Assembly (NCBI GenBank): GCA_021613335.1
Contig: JAJTWR010000254.1
Span: 881,501-945,500, forward strand
DNA: 64,000 nt
Source: Whitmania pigra
Lineage: Eukaryota > Annelida > Clitellata > Hirudinida > Haemopidae
Direction of reading: 5' to 3'
Part shown: one piece after another, positions 1-11,712 of the stretch
Layout of the letters: each line of letters starts with the position of its first letter
Position numbering within the stretch: the first letter of the stretch is position 1
The notes under the pieces: generated by a model
Database searches by the model: none
Told to the model about the DNA's origin: nothing
Seen by the model: the letters and a program-made list of their open reading frames with translations, nothing else
Program-made: the position numbers and the translations under genes

Positions 1-1400
1 TTCTACTAACAAATAAATAAAAAATTCTCTCGCTGAGAGCACGATATAGGGTCACTTTCACTCAGCTATGAATTGTAGGTGGTAAAAACATTTTGCTAAA
101 AAGTCTACTACCAAAAACTTGGATTTAACATTACGTTTTGGTGAGATATATTGCTTTTACTTAGCACAAATATCTGTTGTTTTTGCATCAATAATTTTAC
201 GTTATCACAGGACACTTAAATTTCGAGTTCTTTGGTTAACTTTGATATTGATTCAGTTTATTATTATGGTTGTCTTAAACTTTCAATTATATTCATTTCC
301 ACTAGTGGAAATACATCCTTTTCTGATGCTCCTTTTAGACGCTTGATTATTCTGAATTATGAGTTATTTTTATGGCATTTACGTCCAATAAATAAAATTC
401 CAATTGTCAAATGTTTTTCTTCATTTCGTTTATGTTTACTTTTAAAAAGACTTGAGTGCAAACAAATGATTTGACAATTTTCTATAGTTGTTGGGAAAAA
501 TCACATAAAATGAAAGCGGAGATATTTTGCTGGCCTGTCACGCATTCTTGGGAGTTTTATTTTTCATGGAGGAAAAGTTGGTACGACTTGACTTATGAGG
601 GCGTGATTGCATGTTGCTCTGATTTAGTGGACCACGATAACATGTACCATTCGTCAGACGGGCACGCCTGAGACCACTTTGTTTCACGAGGACATGAAAT
701 TAATAACTATTTCTTATGCGTGGCCTTACCCCGACAACGGGAATCCTAATTGAATTAAGTTAATTCATTCCATGGAATTACATGTCACTCTGGTAAATAA
801 TGATCCATCCCATTTAAATATTTTATATTAAATATTATTAATACTATTAGTAATTATTAAAATAATAAAAGTAATATCAATTGCTGTCTGATGACAATTA
901 CTTTATTTCAAAATTATTTTCCAAAATTTCATAAAAAAACATCTAGATATATATAAGTGGACATCAAAGAGGAGAATTGACAATAAGGACAAAATAACAT
1001 AAACATGCGAGAGGCAAAACCCTGAGACGTATAAGGTCCTGCCGCAAACATACTCTGGGCCATTTCATAACCAATTTCTGAGTCCTGTAGAAGAAGCCAG
1101 CGTCAACCTGAAAAGTTGCAGAGGAAGACATATTTCTGGCGCAGCAGGAGCATGTACCGGATTCAGAGAATGCCAATGCTTGAAAAATGGTAGCCGATGG
1201 ATGGATGAGGTAGGCATGGGAAAAGCACCGGAGATTCAAGCATGACAACTTATGCTGACAACTTATACTGATGCTAATATGTCTCTGTCCATACATTATA
1301 AAGTGATTAATGTTACTAATAGTCTAAAGTAAAGTTAGTTTTAAAAAATTTAAAAAATATACTGTATTATTATAAAAAATTCTGATGTTATTGTTTATTT
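1..1400. other. AT-rich intergenic DNA, no gene recognised
   Basis: Short open frames occur on both strands, but none has a recognisable domain, a credible splice context or homology I can see. A frame on the minus strand at about 964-1296 is cysteine-containing but compositionally random. Positions 780-960 are almost pure A/T. Confidence 0.5.
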
Positions 1401-1439
1401 TTATTGTATCTGTATATTGCATCAGAAGTATCTGGCTTA

Positions 1440-2251
1440 GAAAGTCATAGCACATTATTCAGATTCTGGAGTGTATGTGATGAAATAAAGACATTCATGG
1501 TAAACAAAGGAAAGAATGTATGTTTCCTGGATGATGACCCATTGGTGAACGACTTGGCGTTTCTAGTCGACATAACATCCATGGCCAAGTTGAACGTCAG
1601 ACTTCAAGAAAAGGATTAGCTGGTTCCCAAGTTGTATGAACATGTGACTGGTTCTGAAGAAAATTGTACATTGCCCGGTCCTTTCGTAGAGGCCTACTGA
1701 TACAGTACAACATGAGAAGTACTCTGAATTAGTTACAAACTTGCTGATGATTTCGACGGATATGGCTGACAAACACCAGCTGGAACTCATTGACATACAG
1801 AATGACAGTGACTTGAAAACAGCTTTCGCCGAGCATGACCTGCTGAACTTTTACAGCCACTATGTGTCAAACAAATATACCAATCTCTCACAGGACGTTC
1901 ACTGCTCTGTTCGAAAGCACCTGCTGTTGTGAACAACTGTTTTCTAGAATGAAAAACACGAAATCGTAGTTATGATCTCTGCTTACAGACGAACATTTGA
2001 CGGCATCATTGCGCATTGCGGCTTCTGCTGTTGAGGCAGACATAGACTATTTGTGCAAACAAACGCAGTGCCAGATTGGACATTAAACTGATCATAAGCA
2101 TAAACTTATAAGACTCTTCTAGCTTAAATGTAGCATACAAAAGTATTTTGTGTTTTATTGGTTTTTTTTGGTTGTGAAATCCAAATCCGGCCCGCGACTA
2201 GTCTAAAAGTTGTACACTTGGTCCTTCGGTCATAAAGGTTGGACACCCCTG
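1440..2251 (+). mobile_element. hAT transposon remnant (GTF2IRD2-like transposase, 3' half)
   Basis: A decayed hAT transposase reads on the + strand from about 1445 to 2085 through several frames. One frame contains WSVCDEIKTFMVNKGK and a DDDPLVNDLAFLVDIT stretch, and a later one ends in a hAT dimerisation segment (CCEQLFSRMKNTKS, then LTDEHLTASLRIAASAVEAD). This order is typical of the hAT transposases related to vertebrate GTF2IRD2. Stops near 1617 and 1700 and frame changes show it is dead. The right end at 2251 closes with GGTTGGACACCCCTG, the inverse of a typical hAT terminus CAGGGGTGTCCAACC. No matching left terminus was found, so the 5' part is lost or further diverged. Similar termini recur near 33.05 and 34.88 kb. 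Confidence 0.75.
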
Positions 2252-2641
2252 CTCTTGATCAACTATGTCGTCGACTATGGCAACGTCAAGGACTATATAC
2301 TTTCTACCTCTCCAGGCGCCGGGATTTCGAATCCAAAAATGTTGGTTAGGACATGAGGCTCCATGCTTGTTGTATGGCCCCTTTCTTACAACTCGAGTTC
2401 GAGTATTTTCACAATGTTTTAGTGTTTCTCGTGCATGGGTATTTCTAGAGCACTTTTGAATCATGTTCCCTAGATATTCATTGGACTCACCGCCTGCATC
2501 ACAATCTGTAGTAACTGAAATCCCCATTGCGCAGCATTCGTAGATAGCTGCAGCTCGAAGCTTTAAGCAGCTGACGTATTGACCAGATAGCATTATCGGT
2601 ACAGCGGCTGTTATCCATTCGTCATCACAATAAGTGTTCAT
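2252..2641 (-). mobile_element. R2-like LINE, C-terminal endonuclease fragment
   Basis: The minus strand encodes WITAAVP, SGQYVSCLKLRAAAIYE and then a CxxGG/C/H knuckle followed by an HARETLKH segment. This layout matches the zinc knuckle that precedes the restriction-like endonuclease of R2-group retrotransposons. A downstream WRGRKYIVLDVAIVDD stretch resembles the nuclease core, but the expected PD motif is mutated. The same signature recurs in the longer R2-like element at 36345-39140 (WISAAVP, SSQYIRCVKIRAAALY), so the two are family members. It abuts the hAT end at 2251 and is a 5'-truncated fossil. Confidence 0.7.
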
Positions 2642-3379
2642 CTCTAGATGCTACCTGGAGATCGTGAGATTGGTCGTGAGGACTTTCACTTTGATACATT
2701 TTATGTATTCGCTTGGAAGCACCTTGTTATTGACTGCCCACTATCCAACGTCAATTAATTCCTGCCCTTTGGGAAAAAGACTGAAGTCCGTATCTATCGA
2801 CCGAGTCATACAAACCTCAGTTTCATGCTTCAGTTGTTTCTTGGCTGTGGGTCCTTTTGAAAACCAAAATGGCTAACAAACTCTTGGCTTGATCGGCGAG
2901 CTCTCGTTTGGACGGATGGAACGTTTGTTCCAAATCCATTCTTGGCAAAAGTTTGGTTGATGATGTGACGCAAGGACGTTGCTGGCGACAATAAGAAAGA
3001 TAATATCCAATACTCAAATTAAATTTTCTAATTGTGATGATGTAGCTTCCAACTCTGTAGAATTTTTGTATTAAAATGAAATTAGTCTTGAATTGTTTTA
3101 TTATTTGTCTAATATTTATTTAATTTTTATATTTATGATGATACAATTTCTGACAGTGACTCCGTTGAATGTTTGAATTAAAACAAAATTGTGTTTGACT
3201 TGTTTCATTAATAATCTGATCTTTATTTAATTGGGAACCCATGGCTATGTATAATAACATAAATCGTAACTAAGAAATGATAATAATTGACAATACAAGC
3301 TGGTTTAATATGATCTGGGCCTTTCTTGGTTTGTTTTTGGCCGGGCAATCTGAGGTTTTTTAAAAAATCTCACTGGCAC
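2642..3379. other. No gene recognised
   Basis: AT-rich sequence with short frames in all phases and no splice-supported coding potential. Part of 2642-2880 may be more upstream R2-like debris, because it adjoins that fragment, but no motif is legible. Confidence 0.4.
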
Positions 3380-3620
3380 CCCTTGATGACACATTATGTT
3401 TGGCCGATTATCGAAAAAACATCAAAATTTGAAAAGTAAGGTGACCGTGTAAAAATGATTACCATTAAAATCTTCTAAAATATTGGTCGTAGCTAACCAA
3501 TATTTTGTGCTTTCCCATTATGTAGATCACTGTTTATTGTATCAGAATATAATTTTTTTAAATACTTTGGTGGGAAATTTTTTCAAAATTGATTGAGTTC
3601 ATTTGATCTGATCCCATCGA
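3380..3620. repeat. Dispersed repeat, end of the GGGTCAGAT inverted-repeat family
   Basis: This stretch aligns by eye with 57630-57840: both hold the phrase ATATTGGTC followed by TAACCAA, an ACTGTTT-TTGT block and AATACTTTGGTGG. Both also carry the phrase GAGTTCATTT, here followed by GATCTGATCCC. The full-length element is at 56748-57984. A terminal fragment also occurs at about 30075-30105. Confidence 0.6.
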
Positions 3621-5392
3621 GGAGAACAAGGAGAATGAGAAATTAGGGACAATCATTTGTAAAAATTTGGGGTTTCGAGGTGTCGTCAAACACTTTATTT
3701 ATAAAAAAAAAACATGAAACAAATGGATCTACGTCAGAAGATGTCGCCGCGAAAGAAGAGGGAAAGGTTCTTCAATGTAACTACGTGCTGAATTTACAAG
3801 AATTAGTTGGTGCACCTTGTACAAAGCATTTAGAACTAAATATTTTTAAGCGAGACATTTCATTGAAACTAGTTCAAAGTCACATCACATAATATTGATT
3901 CAATTTCAGAGCAACACGTTTTTTTTATTGTTTCCATCATAAAAATATTTGAACCATGCAGTTTAAAGTATGATACATCAAACTAGTTTATTTCTCAGAG
4001 CATTAATGTTATTGGTTTCAGAACAAACGTAATGAAAGTACCGTTTTTTTGATAGGTTGATACGTAATTGGTTTATATTTTGGTGGACATCATCTGGACA
4101 TTAACTTGTTCAGCATTTGCAGTAATCGAAAGAGAACAACACTTAACGATATTATTATCAAGAAAGTTAATTGAAAACGAAAGCTAAATAAGCTTTAAAC
4201 TTACATAGAATTGGGCGTCTGTGTGGATGAAGACAATTTGAACAACAAGAAGCCAAACATGCTGCATGGATGTGATGATGTACGCCCATCTCACGCCTTG
4301 CAACGTTAACCAAGATTCTTATTCCGCAAGCGCTCGCAGTGTCGTGCAGCCCTGTGTAATGACGATGAGTACGCTTTTCCTTTTGTCTTTTATTTAAATT
4401 ACCTAATACATCTCATTAATAAATATATTGTATTTATTCTATTTAGTTTCAGGATATAATCGCCCAACAATTATTTAATTGCCTAAACTAACACGATCAC
4501 TCAACGACTACATCATCATTTACAGGACTACTATTTACAGGATTCTTATTTTGGTTGAAGTTCATCAACCTCATTAGTTGTACATTCAGTATTTCATTTC
4601 GATATGTCCCCTCCATTCTCTTCCAGTCCTGCATTGCCGGTGCTTTTGTTACCTGGTTTCTTTTTTTGTCTTGGACCATTATAACAAACTCCATCAATTT
4701 CAAAACTGTGTTCCATAGCTTGATTAAAAATCAAGTTCGAGTACCGCATTACTATTAAACTTTTTAATGTTTTTGTGATTATTTGAATTTCTTATTTTTA
4801 ATTGAGCAGTTAATTTTAATTATTTAACATTTAATTTTTTTTTATTTTTTGACACTTTCAATAATGCTTTAAAAACTTAGGAAATGGTTGTGAAAGCAAA
4901 GTATGTTAAGAGGGATTATTACACAGATCCAGGTCTTCTTAACCACTACAAATAATTGTTATGTTATGTTATGTTATGTAGTTATAAATTGTATAATCTT
5001 GTGGAAGCCATCAAGGAAACACATTAAATTAAATGTTTAATGATAACGTTATTGCAGTCAAATGTTGATAACCTAGTATTTTTTAATATTTTGTATTTTT
5101 AATATTATTTTGCATTAATTTTACAAGTTATATATTTTTGGTGGAACATTTCGTTTAACTTTGTGATTTTGAATAGGAAATTATAATTTATTTTAACAGG
5201 AATTTCTCTGCAGATGAAGTATATTTGAAGAATTTTTTAATTTCTTAACGAACATTTTATGGAATGTAACTAGCATGAATAAGGTGTCATTGTTCGGCTT
5301 CATACTTGTTGAAGAAAAGGCTTGGTCCGAAACCAATGATGCAGAACGACATGTTCAAAACTTGATATGAAACATTACTTAATTTTAAGTGA
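3621..5392. other. Intergenic; two weak coding-like frames
   Basis: A + frame at 3680-3892 (hydrophilic start, no known domain) and a minus frame at 4497-4703 (reads TKAPAMQDWKRMEGTYRNEI) look slightly protein-like. Neither has a family match or a consistent splice partner that I could find. A short TGTTA run is at about 4960-4980. I see no promoter motif that I would defend. Confidence 0.3.
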
Positions 5393-8300
5393 ATGTTTCA
5401 ACTTTTTGAAATGTCATCCGAGCAATGGTGGCATCATTTGTTAGGATCTGATGAATTTTTGGCTCATACAATTCTTGGCCTACTAACCAAAAAGCTAAAT
5501 GTGAGATTATTGGCATTTGATTTTGATCTAACTCTTCTGGACATCAACACAGGAGGGAAATGGAAAGATTCGATACAAAACTTAGCACTCCACTTTAGGC
5601 CATGCTTCAGAAAACTTTTGGAAGTTGCCCTGACATACGAGACTTTGAAGATTGCCATTGTTACTTTTTCCATTCAGCCTGAACTGATTGCGGAGCTTCT
5701 GAAATATTTGTATCCAAATGGGTAAATTACTAAAATATTTTACTAGCTTAAAGTGATGTTAAATCTCTGTCATTCTAAATTCTATTTACAAACATTTTTA
5801 TGTCAATTCTTACATTAATTTTAGCTTTTTAATTGTTATTTAAATTATTTATTCTAATAAAATAAATTACCACCAAAAAAATAAAATTAAACTGATATTG
5901 TAAAAAGGAATTAGTCGCATCCTCAAAATTTCAGCTTGCTAACTGATTCATTCTCTTAAGAACAATTTGAGAAATATTGTTACGACATCCTCGTTTTTTA
6001 AGGATAACTTCAATATATCGTGTATATTATGTATATATCTGTGTATTATCGTGTCATGCTGAAATTTCCATCTATAAAATAAATCATCATTAATAAACAT
6101 CTTGAAAAATTTTCTATCATGTGCTTCAATGGTTCTTGTAAAGCATGCAAATAAGCTAGAATCTAGAACTAGAAATATAAGGAACTAACTATAAGCACAA
6201 CTAGCGTTTTAAGTTCAACAATTTAAAGATCTGGTTGGAAGGACGAAACGTTAAATGGGAGAGGTATATAAAGAGGAATAAAAATCAAATCTTTCAAGTT
6301 TCACGGAATGAGAAAGAGGACAGTTCAGGACCTTCAGGAAACCAAACTATCTAAAATTAAAAAATGCTAAAGAATTAAATAAATCAAGACTTGTCATAAG
6401 TTGTTATTTTCAGAAACTAGAATGCTGTGAGATGAAGTAGTAAACCAAAGAAACCCCTGAAAAGGGGAAGTTTAACGAGGAGAGTGGTGCAAACAGATGG
6501 AAGATGTGTTGGAATGAGAGGACAGCGAGCAACTACTTAACTAAACAATAAGTTTGAAATAAGACAGCAAACTCTAGTTAGAAAGACCATTACAAGGAAA
6601 ACCAGAGTCAATTACAGTAGAATTCGGTTATGTCGCCGGCCTAAGGGTTTGCCAAAATCCCTCGAGATAACCGAAAATCAATATTGAACACTGAAATTTT
6701 TTTTTTAATTTTGTGTGCCCACCCCAAGTTAGTTTGTAATAAAAAAAGAAAGTCTTGCAATGTTTTTTTATTTATTCTATTAATATTTACTGGTCGCTCA
6801 ACGCTAAGTATTATATGATTAGGCTGAATTGCTGACCAGCAATTTCTTCAAAAATCAACGTTTCAACGCAATAATTTCAATTTAAATCTCTTGATTTAAG
6901 CCTATTATTATCTATTGATGTTTATTGTGTGTCTGGTAGTTCTGAAAAGATAGCGTCTAACATGCTGTTGCTGCAGCAATTAGGGCGGACTTATTAGGAA
7001 TTGCAAGGTCATGGCAATGTTTTTCTATCACTTGCAATGGGAACTGTTTCTGTTTCTCTTGAGTTGTTAGAATTCCATTGAACTCTTAAATTCATTCCTT
7101 TTTCGACTGCAGTGCACAAACATGGCTGACTTTATCTGTGTCAGAGAATGCTAAACCGGCTAGGACTTTACCTAAGTTACCACATATGTACAGAGAATGA
7201 CTTAATTAGTCATTAGCTATATCTTCATTTATTTATTTGTTTGTAGCTTTCTAACTCACAGAATATGAGCAGATCATTCTATACAGCAGACGATGTTAAA
7301 CCTTTAGTTAGACCTTCATTATAAAAGTGGTGAAGTGGCCAAGAGATGTCAGCTCACATGCAGTTAGTTGAAGTTAGGAGCGAATCATATAAATTTTAAA
7401 TCTGTAAATCAGTTTTACAATCTAATATGCCCAAATGGAAGCCTGAAAGTGTATGCCTCCACTGATCTCAGCTCAGAGAAATGACAGCAATGAATGGAGA
7501 AGCTCACAATAATCATCTCTGTTCTGAAACTCTGGCACTTCGACTTGATGCCGAATGAAGAGAATCATTTTACCAGTAACTGGCGTGAGGGCAATGAAAT
7601 CTACATTTAGTCCACTTTCATAACTAGACTTTTCAACTGAACCCCGATATTCACTGAATCTATGGAACAACTTTATGCAGGTGACCCGTCATAACAGCCC
7701 GGCGACAAAATAGTCCCGACAAAATAGTCCAAAACAAAATAGCCCCGTCAAAACAGCCCCGTCAAGGTATTTTTAAAAAATTTTGAGAGTTGAATACATT
7801 AACCGATATCTGGTTCCAAATTTAATTCGAAATTAGTGGTTTGAAGATTTATCGTCTAAAATATTATTAGGATTCCGGCTACTTCCTCACTTTACATGGA
7901 CTTTTCAAGTTGGTATTTAATATAAATTATCCTCACCTTATCATCACGTCATGTGGACATGTAACAAATCCACAAAGAACTAATTCTACCGATATTTTGA
8001 CGGGGCTATTTTGTCACCGGGTTATATTGACGGGGCTGTTTTGTCGAGGCTATTTTGTCGTGGCTATTTTGTCGTCGGGCTGTTATGACGGGGTGCCCTT
8101 TATGCAATGTTCGCTAGATGGCTCTATTTCCAACAACTTTGTAATAATTATATGATGCCTACATGTCAAGCTGATCAGATTTCTGCCAAGCTTTTATTCC
8201 AGAAATAGGCATGCACCCACAGAGCTCTTATATTGCTGGCTCTCAAAACACCTAAACTTAATCTGGTTGGCAAGGTTCCGTTCCCGAAAGAGATTAAACA

Positions 8301-11300
8301 CCACAGTTATTTCTGCTTGTACAGTTCTATTTGGCAATTTTGGTACCCCAGCAAGTTCACTGTTCCATCTCAAAAATTGCAAGATGAACTCTTCACTTTG
8401 GCATTAAAGCAAACAACATTTTGTCATCCCAGTTCACAGTTAATGGTGAACTTGGATGCCCGAATTACTTTGATGACATAATCATCAAAGAATATTCATA
8501 TATACATATATATAATAGAGTGCTAGAAATGTTTATGTAGCAATTCATTTTAGTTCATTGATTCACAAAAAACTCAATTTTACGAAAATTTTAAATATTG
8601 AAAATTTTGACCTCATTGAGTGACCAATAACAATTAATATATTTAAATGAAAATTAACACAGTTAATTAGGTCAGTTACTACATATCATAAAAGGAACAA
8701 CTTCAGAGGTTGGGCAATTTAAAACGTTACAAAAATGTTTAGCTCATATATTTGAATGGCAAGCACGTGTTTTCGGTGCTTTTTTACACAACAGCAATTG
8801 ATATTTGATATTGATAGCAGAAATCACAAACTGACAGGGAATCATCAAAGGAGTGACCCCGTCATCAAACGTTTTGGCCCAAACTCCTGACGTTCTCGAG
8901 GGCTGGGCCACAACTGTTGATCAGGCGGGTGTCCCTGTCGGTGACAACCCTACCAAACCGACTTCATCGTAATGCACCGCACGTTATGTAGTTATCGATG
9001 AGACTCGCAGCGACTATTGCACACCAACACCATATAATTTACGTTCACCGGCCGCGCGCATATGTTCCTTCAAATGGGTTGTGTCGTCCATGAAAGGAAT
9101 TCACCGACCCTTTGCTAAGTGCGCCTCTGGAACATTAAACCCGGCTTCGTTGAGAAGTTGCATCGCCAGTACGAAAATGGAGGGTGATATCGCACAACCC
9201 ACTGCAATACCTATCCAGAGGAACTCACTTAGTCATGGTTGAGAACCCGTCAAAATGCAGTGATTGGCAAAAGTTAGCAATAAAGTTACTAACTATTAGT
9301 TAAACTATTTCTTTTAGTCACAAAGTCAAAAAAAGTTTAGTTATAGTGGTAGTTTAACTACTTTTTTTAAATTACTAACTTAAAAAGTTTAATTTTTAAA
9401 AAAATTATTAAAATTTTACTATATTTGGATTTTTCTGATTAATAGGGTTGGCAAGTTAACCGAGGTCTAAATAATTGGGCCCCACTATTTAAGGAAAACA
9501 ACATATTAAGTTATTTTTCAGAAAATATTCTACCTAAATGGGTGTTATAAATACTACTGGCCTCAGAAATGAAACAAATGTCATTTGTTTTAGATAACTT
9601 AATGGTTTGGGGAAGGCATTTCAGCACTTGGAAACTGAACTGATGTACCTAACAAAGCATGGCTTTCAGAAGTATATCTAAATGCTCAAGGATCGTCTCC
9701 TTCCTTTTGCTGGCTTTAGCCAAGGGTATTCAAGAAACCAGCTCAGCTTGAAAGAATTTTAGCTGGCCGCGGCTTTGCAGCTCACATGGCTAAACTGTGA
9801 TAAAGAGAAAAAATATGAAATCATGATGGAGCTAGAACAAGGAACAAAACCGACAGAACTTTGTCGTAGGACATAGCATTCCAGCAAAGACCATTTCAGA
9901 ATTTGGAAAAAGAAGGCCGACGTGATAAAGCGAATGAATGTTTTTGAAGTCTGTTTTTGATCCAGCAGGATAAAATTGGCCGTGCACAATGATGTTGACG
10001 ATGTAGTGCTTCAATGGTTCACAAAATCGCGATCTTCGTGCTTGCAATGTGGGAGAAAATAATTATAAAGGATTGTAGCGAAAATCGGCGGTGGTTCTTA
10101 TTTCATATTGGTAAATCGCTGATGTTTACACATGACTCTTCCTTAGGTACTTCAAATCACTTTAAACACTTAACTTCGGTTATTCAATTCCGTTAGCTGA
10201 AGATTTGCTTTAATAAACTTACTAATTTGCGGACACCCGGATTATTTCATTGGGATCAGGAGTGGGATCCCAAAAAGTAAGCCATGAGCAAGCTCTTAGA
10301 AGACTTAAAAGGTGAAAGGAGACATAAAAATGGATTCAAAGAACTTAAGGCAGAGTTGCAAGATCGCCTGCAGTCGTGGACAGGATCCAGGAAACTATAA
10401 ATTTATTGATCCGTTTTTGAAAAGCTTCAGAGATAAAGTCATTGAAAGCCTTCGAGCGTCCATGGAGCGCTTGGGAGCTGTTGTCACGATAAGGTAATTG
10501 AGGTTTCCTTGAACAAGACTGCCACTAGTTAACAACTGGAGGAAACTCCAAGAAGCACCGAAGATATCACATCTACTGAAGCATCAGCAGTGTATCCGAT
10601 TGCAGCACTGGCTTCGGTTGAGACGAAAAACGACGAAACGGTAAGTAGAAGTACTTTGGGAGAATTCAAAGTTTTGCTTCCATAGAGTGAGGAATCGAGG
10701 ATCGAACTGAGGGAGGAGCTAGGTGAGGAGGACGGTACTGAGAAGACTTTGGCTGAGGTAAACGTGGGCAGTTTGGTGATTGAAAAAGCCTGTCTAATAG
10801 AGGAGCATAAGAGTGGACAATGTTGATCTGAGGGAGAGTTTCGCAAAGAAGTCACGCACTTTTCCGATGAGCCAGTTCCGTGCACAATTGTCTCGCTGAA
10901 GTCGGTTGGAAAGAGAACGGAGGAAATAATTGAAGGAGAGATTTTGGTGGAGCCCCTTTGAGTTGAGGAATCGGTGGAAAAACTCGACAATGAGGACGAT
11001 AACGAGCGATTTGAGTTGGAGGCGGACGACGTCGTAATTCATAATTCTGAAAATTAATTTCTTATGTAAATTGGCAATGATGGGTAGTAATTCAGATCAA
11101 ATGATTTAGAATCTCGAAATAAAATCGTTTTGTGATTTTCTGATTTCGATTTGAAATCACTGTTTTTGCGTGATTTTGATCAAAGTTCACTTTGAATGTA
11201 AAATATGAGTTTGATGTGAGTTAGTATATATGCTTAAGAACATTACATTTTTTTAAAATTGATTTCAACAGTAACTTTTCACCAGAAACACAGAACGAAT

Positions 11301-11712
11301 ACTGATCGAGGCAAATCTAAAACATGTGCATCCACAACTGAATCCAAGGGTGTTCAGAGTGGGAAAACAAGATCACATTGCCAAAGTTGTCAAGAAAATA
11401 AAGGATTTTTCTGGGCTGGTCATCAATCCGGAAGAAATTATTTTGTTTGACGACCGTGTCTTATACATAAAGATTGCTAGGAAAAGTGGAAGTTACGCGT
11501 TTTGGGTTAAAAACGATGTCACTCTGAAAAGCATTGAAGATTACATTGACCACCTAACCAGAAAAGAACAACCGAAGTATGCAAATGTTTCTATTCTTAC
11601 TCGGTCTACTGACAACGAAAGAGAAAGTTCAGAATATTTTGGACCTATTCGATCCTCCCTAATAATGAATAGTAGCCACAGTCTTGTTTCAGTTGTGAGA
11701 GTTTCGAAATAA
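5393..11712 (+). CDS. HAD-superfamily hydrolase-like protein, two exons
   Basis: Exons 5393-5721 and 11286-11712 join to a 251-residue protein. The donor GG|GTAAAT and the acceptor CACCAG|A keep phase 2 and restore a glycine codon. HAD motif I is explicit as D43-F-D45-L-T47 in a LLAFDFDLTLLDINTGGKW context. Motif IV appears as IILFDDR at residues 161-167, with the paired acidic D165-D166, and is followed by a G-S-Y-A-F-W-V strand. A lysine-rich helix just upstream (K144 to K149) may supply the motif III lysine. HAD enzymes use the first aspartate as nucleophile, usually on phosphate esters; the substrate here is unknown. A second in-frame ATG at 5411 is an alternative start. There is no signal peptide or membrane segment, so it is probably cytosolic. 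The intron is 5.6 kb and stuffed with transposon debris. Confidence 0.82.
5726..7460. other. HAD-gene intron, 5' part: mostly unrecognised
   Basis: AT-rich intron. At about 6618-6650 there is a CAGTAGAATTCGG terminus followed by TTATGTCGCCGG, resembling the ends of Tigger/pogo-type elements. A possible partner is the pogo-like transposase debris at 9770-10062. Nothing else is recognisable. Confidence 0.35.
7473..8382 (-). pseudogene. Unrecognised coding-like remnant split by a MITE
   Basis: Minus-strand frames lie on both sides of the inserted element at 7680-8097: 8194-8382 (reads MQFLRWNSELAGVPKLPNR) and 7473-7670 (reads KSSYESGLNVDFIALTPVTG). They look like pieces of one older protein, plausibly a DNA-transposon transposase, but I cannot assign a family. 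The insertion duplicated CTTTATGCA within it. Confidence 0.3.
7680..8097. mobile_element. MULE-like MITE with tandem-repeat terminal inverted repeats
   Basis: A 418 bp element flanked by a perfect 9 bp duplication, CTTTATGCA, at 7671-7679 and 8098-8106. The ends read inward GGTGACCCGTCATAACAGCC on the left and GGCACCCCGTCATAACAGCC on the right (reverse complement). Each terminal repeat is built from degenerate tandem units of about 15 bp, roughly GCCCCGTCAAAATA. The core is non-coding and AT-rich. A second copy, in opposite internal orientation and also with a 9 bp duplication, is at 54625-56668. A 9 bp duplication suits Mutator-like elements, but I see no transposase, so the superfamily is inferred. 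Confidence 0.85.
8853..9060 (+). repeat. LINE 5'-region-like repeat, copy 1
   Basis: Contains AAACGTTTTGGCCC, CTCCTGACGTTCTCGAGGG and GATCAGGCGGGTGTCCCTG. Related sequence lies at 18345-18480 (+), 27985-28265 (-) and 32275-32660 (+). The copy at 28 kb also shares the downstream GCACGTTAT and ATCGATGAGAC blocks. The composition is far more GC-rich than its surroundings, as expected of a LINE 5' untranslated region or promoter. The owner element is not identified. Confidence 0.6.
9062..9230 (-). mobile_element. Reverse transcriptase fragment, HERO/R2-group-like
   Basis: The minus strand reads GIAVGCAISPSIFVLAMQLL, then after about 20 residues and one stop, FMDDTT. These match RT motif B and the catalytic motif (F-M-D-D) of the element at 22674-25440, which has VGIAMGCAILPALFVLAIQV and FMDDTT. 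The intervening region is shorter here than there. It is an isolated fossil. Confidence 0.7.
9231..9769. other. Intron DNA with possible hAT-end debris
   Basis: Positions 9270-9400 hold repeated AGTTA/TAACTA words, such as AGTTTAACTACTTTTTTTAA. They resemble the decayed terminal arrays of the hAT element at 49930-51197, but no clean terminus or duplication is visible. Confidence 0.3.
9770..10062 (+). pseudogene. Pogo/Tigger-like transposase fragment
   Basis: Reading through stops and frameshifts gives EKKYEIMMELEQGTKPTELC followed by RRHSIPAKTIS, a pipsqueak-type helix-turn-helix. A DVDDVVLQWFTKSRS segment follows, typical of the second DNA-binding domain of CENP-B/pogo transposases. Only the DNA-binding half survives, with no DDE domain nearby. 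Confidence 0.6.
10125..10247 (+). repeat. LTR fragment, 3' part, sense orientation
   Basis: Matches the inverse of the solo LTRs at 30112-30416, 42160-42456 and 61651-61895. It holds ACTTAACTTCGGTTATTCA, AATAAACTTACTAATTTGCG and a GGATTATTTCA end. AATAAA could be the polyadenylation signal. The terminal CA at 10246-10247 is followed at once by a TTGGGATCAGGAGTGGGATC primer-site-like stretch, which fixes the LTR polarity. The 5' part of the LTR is missing. Confidence 0.65.
10248..11057 (+). pseudogene. LTR-retrotransposon gag remnant
   Basis: Directly after the LTR end and the primer-binding-like stretch, an ATG at 10284 opens a short frame reading MSKLLEDLKGERRHKNGFKE. Stop codons and frame changes interrupt what follows. 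From about 10530 an acidic, Glu/Ser-rich frame (SEESRIELREELGEEDGTEK) runs to about 11057 with internal stops near 10684, 10829 and 10962. The order LTR, primer site, charged gag-like frame supports a Ty3/gypsy-type element truncated before pol. No protease or RT is present. Confidence 0.5.

Noticed and set aside
4497..4703. Small gene on the minus strand
   Set aside because: It has a protein-like composition, but no family, no splice partner and no promoter signal. Left as a weak note only.
7680..8097. CRISPR-like array because of short repeated GCCCCGTCAAAATA units
   Set aside because: Units are adjacent without unique spacers, are inverted at the other end, and the whole is flanked by a 9 bp target duplication, so it is a transposon.
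10529..10990. 153-codon Ser-rich minus-strand frame
   Set aside because: It is the antisense shadow of the acidic gag-like + reading after the LTR, a common artefact over Glu-rich sequence.
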